Below are positions 6,515-7,485 of a DNA stretch of 7,485 nucleotides, one piece after another. Positions within the stretch are counted from its first letter, which is position 1. Every line of letters starts with the position of its first letter. Under the pieces are notes generated by a model. It was not told where the DNA came from and ran no database searches. It saw only the letters and a program-made list of their open reading frames with translations. Made by a program: the position numbers and the translations under genes. The stretch lies in the NCBI GenBank assembly GCA_015662325.1, contig DQUJ01000111.1, positions 1 through 7,485 on the forward strand, in the 5' to 3' direction. This stretch comes from Leucothrix mucor. GTDB lineage: Bacteria; Pseudomonadota; Gammaproteobacteria; Thiotrichales; Thiotrichaceae.

Positions 6515-7363
6515 ATGAGTGCATCTTTTATTGATTATCTAAAATCAGGCTCTCTTTATTTTTTGCCACATCATGCCGTTTCTCGCGTTGTGTTTAAACT
6601 CACTCGCATAAAATCTCCTTTAGTTCCCAGAGCCATTCAACTTTTCAGCGATGCATTTGGTGTTAATTTAAATGATGCAATAAACCCAGATCCAGCAAGC
6701 TACCCTACCTTTAATGCGTTTTTTACGAGAGAATTGAAACCAGAATTAAGACCTATCGCATCCAGTAAAATCGTCAGCCCCGTGGATGGAACCATTAGCC
6801 AAGTCGGTGATATTGTCAATTCATCCTTAGTACAAGCCAAAGGCGTAACCTACACACTGGATCGGCTGTTAGGGGGTAAATTACAAAATTCAAATCAATA
6901 TAAAAACGGGCAATTCATCACCATCTATTTATCACCCAAAGACTATCACCGCATCCACATGCCCTGCGCCGGAAAATTAACCGAGCAAACCCATGTTCCC
7001 GGTCGATTATTCAGCGTTGCCAAACACACGGTAAACACCATTACAGGCATTTTTGCACGGAACGAACGCGTGATTGCAACGTTTGAAACAAACTATGGGC
7101 CAATGGCAATGGTATTAGTAGGGGCAATTAATGTTGCAGCGATTGAAACTGTTTGGTCTGGGTTGATTACGCCCCCCAAAGGAAAATCAATAACATCTAA
7201 GAATTATCCCGCAGGTGAAGTCAATCTTAAAAAAGGTGAAGAAATGGGACGCTTTAATATGGGGTCTACAGTTATATTGTTGTTTGCAGAGGGTGCGCCG
7301 AAGTTAAGTGATAGTTTAAAGGCGGACCAGGGGTTGGTGATGGGGGAGGCTTTGTCGGGTTAA
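6515..7363 (+). CDS. psd: Phosphatidylserine decarboxylase proenzyme
   Basis: Psd converts phosphatidylserine to phosphatidylethanolamine at the inner membrane, the last step of PE synthesis. The 282-residue proenzyme should cleave itself within MGST (249-252), between Gly250 and Ser251. This would leave a long beta chain and a short alpha chain of about 32 residues whose N-terminal serine becomes the pyruvoyl group. The self-cleavage residues are present: Asp91 in SPVDG and His148 in DYHRIHMP, matching E. coli Asp90 and His147. The N-terminal part (about 10-50) is the amphipathic membrane-binding region. MGST replaces the commoner LGST, a conservative change that should not affect processing. 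The ATG has a good AGGA ribosome binding site at 6504-6507, 7 nt upstream. The stop is TAA. It is divergent from prmB and appears to be a single-gene unit; no strong terminator is seen after it. Confidence 0.97.
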   Translation: MSASFIDYLKSGSLYFLPHHAVSRVVFKLTRIKSPLVPRAIQLFSDAFGVNLNDAINPDPASYPTFNAFFTRELKPELRPIASSKIVSPVDGTISQVGDIVNSSLVQAKGVTYTLDRLLGGKLQNSNQYKNGQFITIYLSPKDYHRIHMPCAGKLTEQTHVPGRLFSVAKHTVNTITGIFARNERVIATFETNYGPMAMVLVGAINVAAIETVWSGLITPPKGKSITSKNYPAGEVNLKKGEEMGRFNMGSTVILLFAEGAPKLSDSLKADQGLVMGEALSG

Positions 7364-7412
7364 CTAATATTATTTCTCCACATGGGATAAACTATGATTC
7401 TTCAATAACGTT

Positions 7413-7441
7413 GGTCGGATGACGCAACATTATCCGATACC
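7413..7441. repeat. Small REP-like inverted repeat downstream of psd
   Basis: TCGGAT (7415-7420) and ATCCGA (7432-7437) form a 6-bp stem with an 11-nt loop. The GGTCGGAT and ATCCGAYACC edges resemble the GGTCGGATAAG-type extragenic palindromes of Gammaproteobacteria. No T-run follows, so a terminator role is doubtful. Only one copy is visible here, so its status as a dispersed repeat is inferred. Confidence 0.4.
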
Positions 7442-7485
7442 CTACCTGACCTCACTTATATGCCCGCCTACATGACCGTACATGG

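Overview
This window looks like an ordinary, AT-rich stretch of chromosome from a low-GC gammaproteobacterium. Two things point there: the protein sequences closely resemble Pseudomonas and Escherichia orthologues, and the gene order secA / M23 peptidase / DUF721 (DciA) / lpxC is one I know from Pseudomonas-type chromosomes. I cannot name the genus from sequence alone. All six genes are intact chromosomal housekeeping genes. There is no transposase, phage gene, CRISPR array, tRNA or rRNA.

Layout from left to right. secA (minus) fills 5-2770 and encodes the preprotein translocase ATPase. A 244-bp gap (2771-3014) holds the likely secA promoter and a roughly 170-nt leader with C4/G4 tracts that can pair in two ways. 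An inner-membrane-anchored M23 peptidoglycan peptidase (minus, 3015-3782) follows. An 86-bp divergent promoter region separates it from dciA (plus, 3869-4270), the predicted replicative-helicase loader. The convergent dciA/lpxC gap contains a pair of inverted 28-bp repeats, each with a core fitting ATTCCC-N8-GGGAAT (the neisserial dRS3 consensus). lpxC (minus, 4388-5371, GTG start) encodes the committed lipid A enzyme. Upstream of it on the same strand lies prmB (5511-6443), the ribosomal protein L3 glutamine methyltransferase. psd (plus, 6515-7363), phosphatidylserine decarboxylase, is divergent from prmB. The last 122 bases hold only a small REP-like hairpin.

Functionally the region is dominated by envelope biogenesis: protein export (SecA), peptidoglycan remodelling (M23), lipid A synthesis (LpxC) and phosphatidylethanolamine synthesis (Psd). 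One replication factor (DciA) and one translation-factor modifier (PrmB) sit among them. lpxC is not next to ftsZ as it is in E. coli and Pseudomonas, so the end of the division/cell-wall cluster has been rearranged here.

I found no undescribed multi-gene system. The points most worth a second look are non-coding: the secA leader, the apparently leaderless dciA transcript with its neighbouring operator-like repeat, and the dRS3-like repeat pair.
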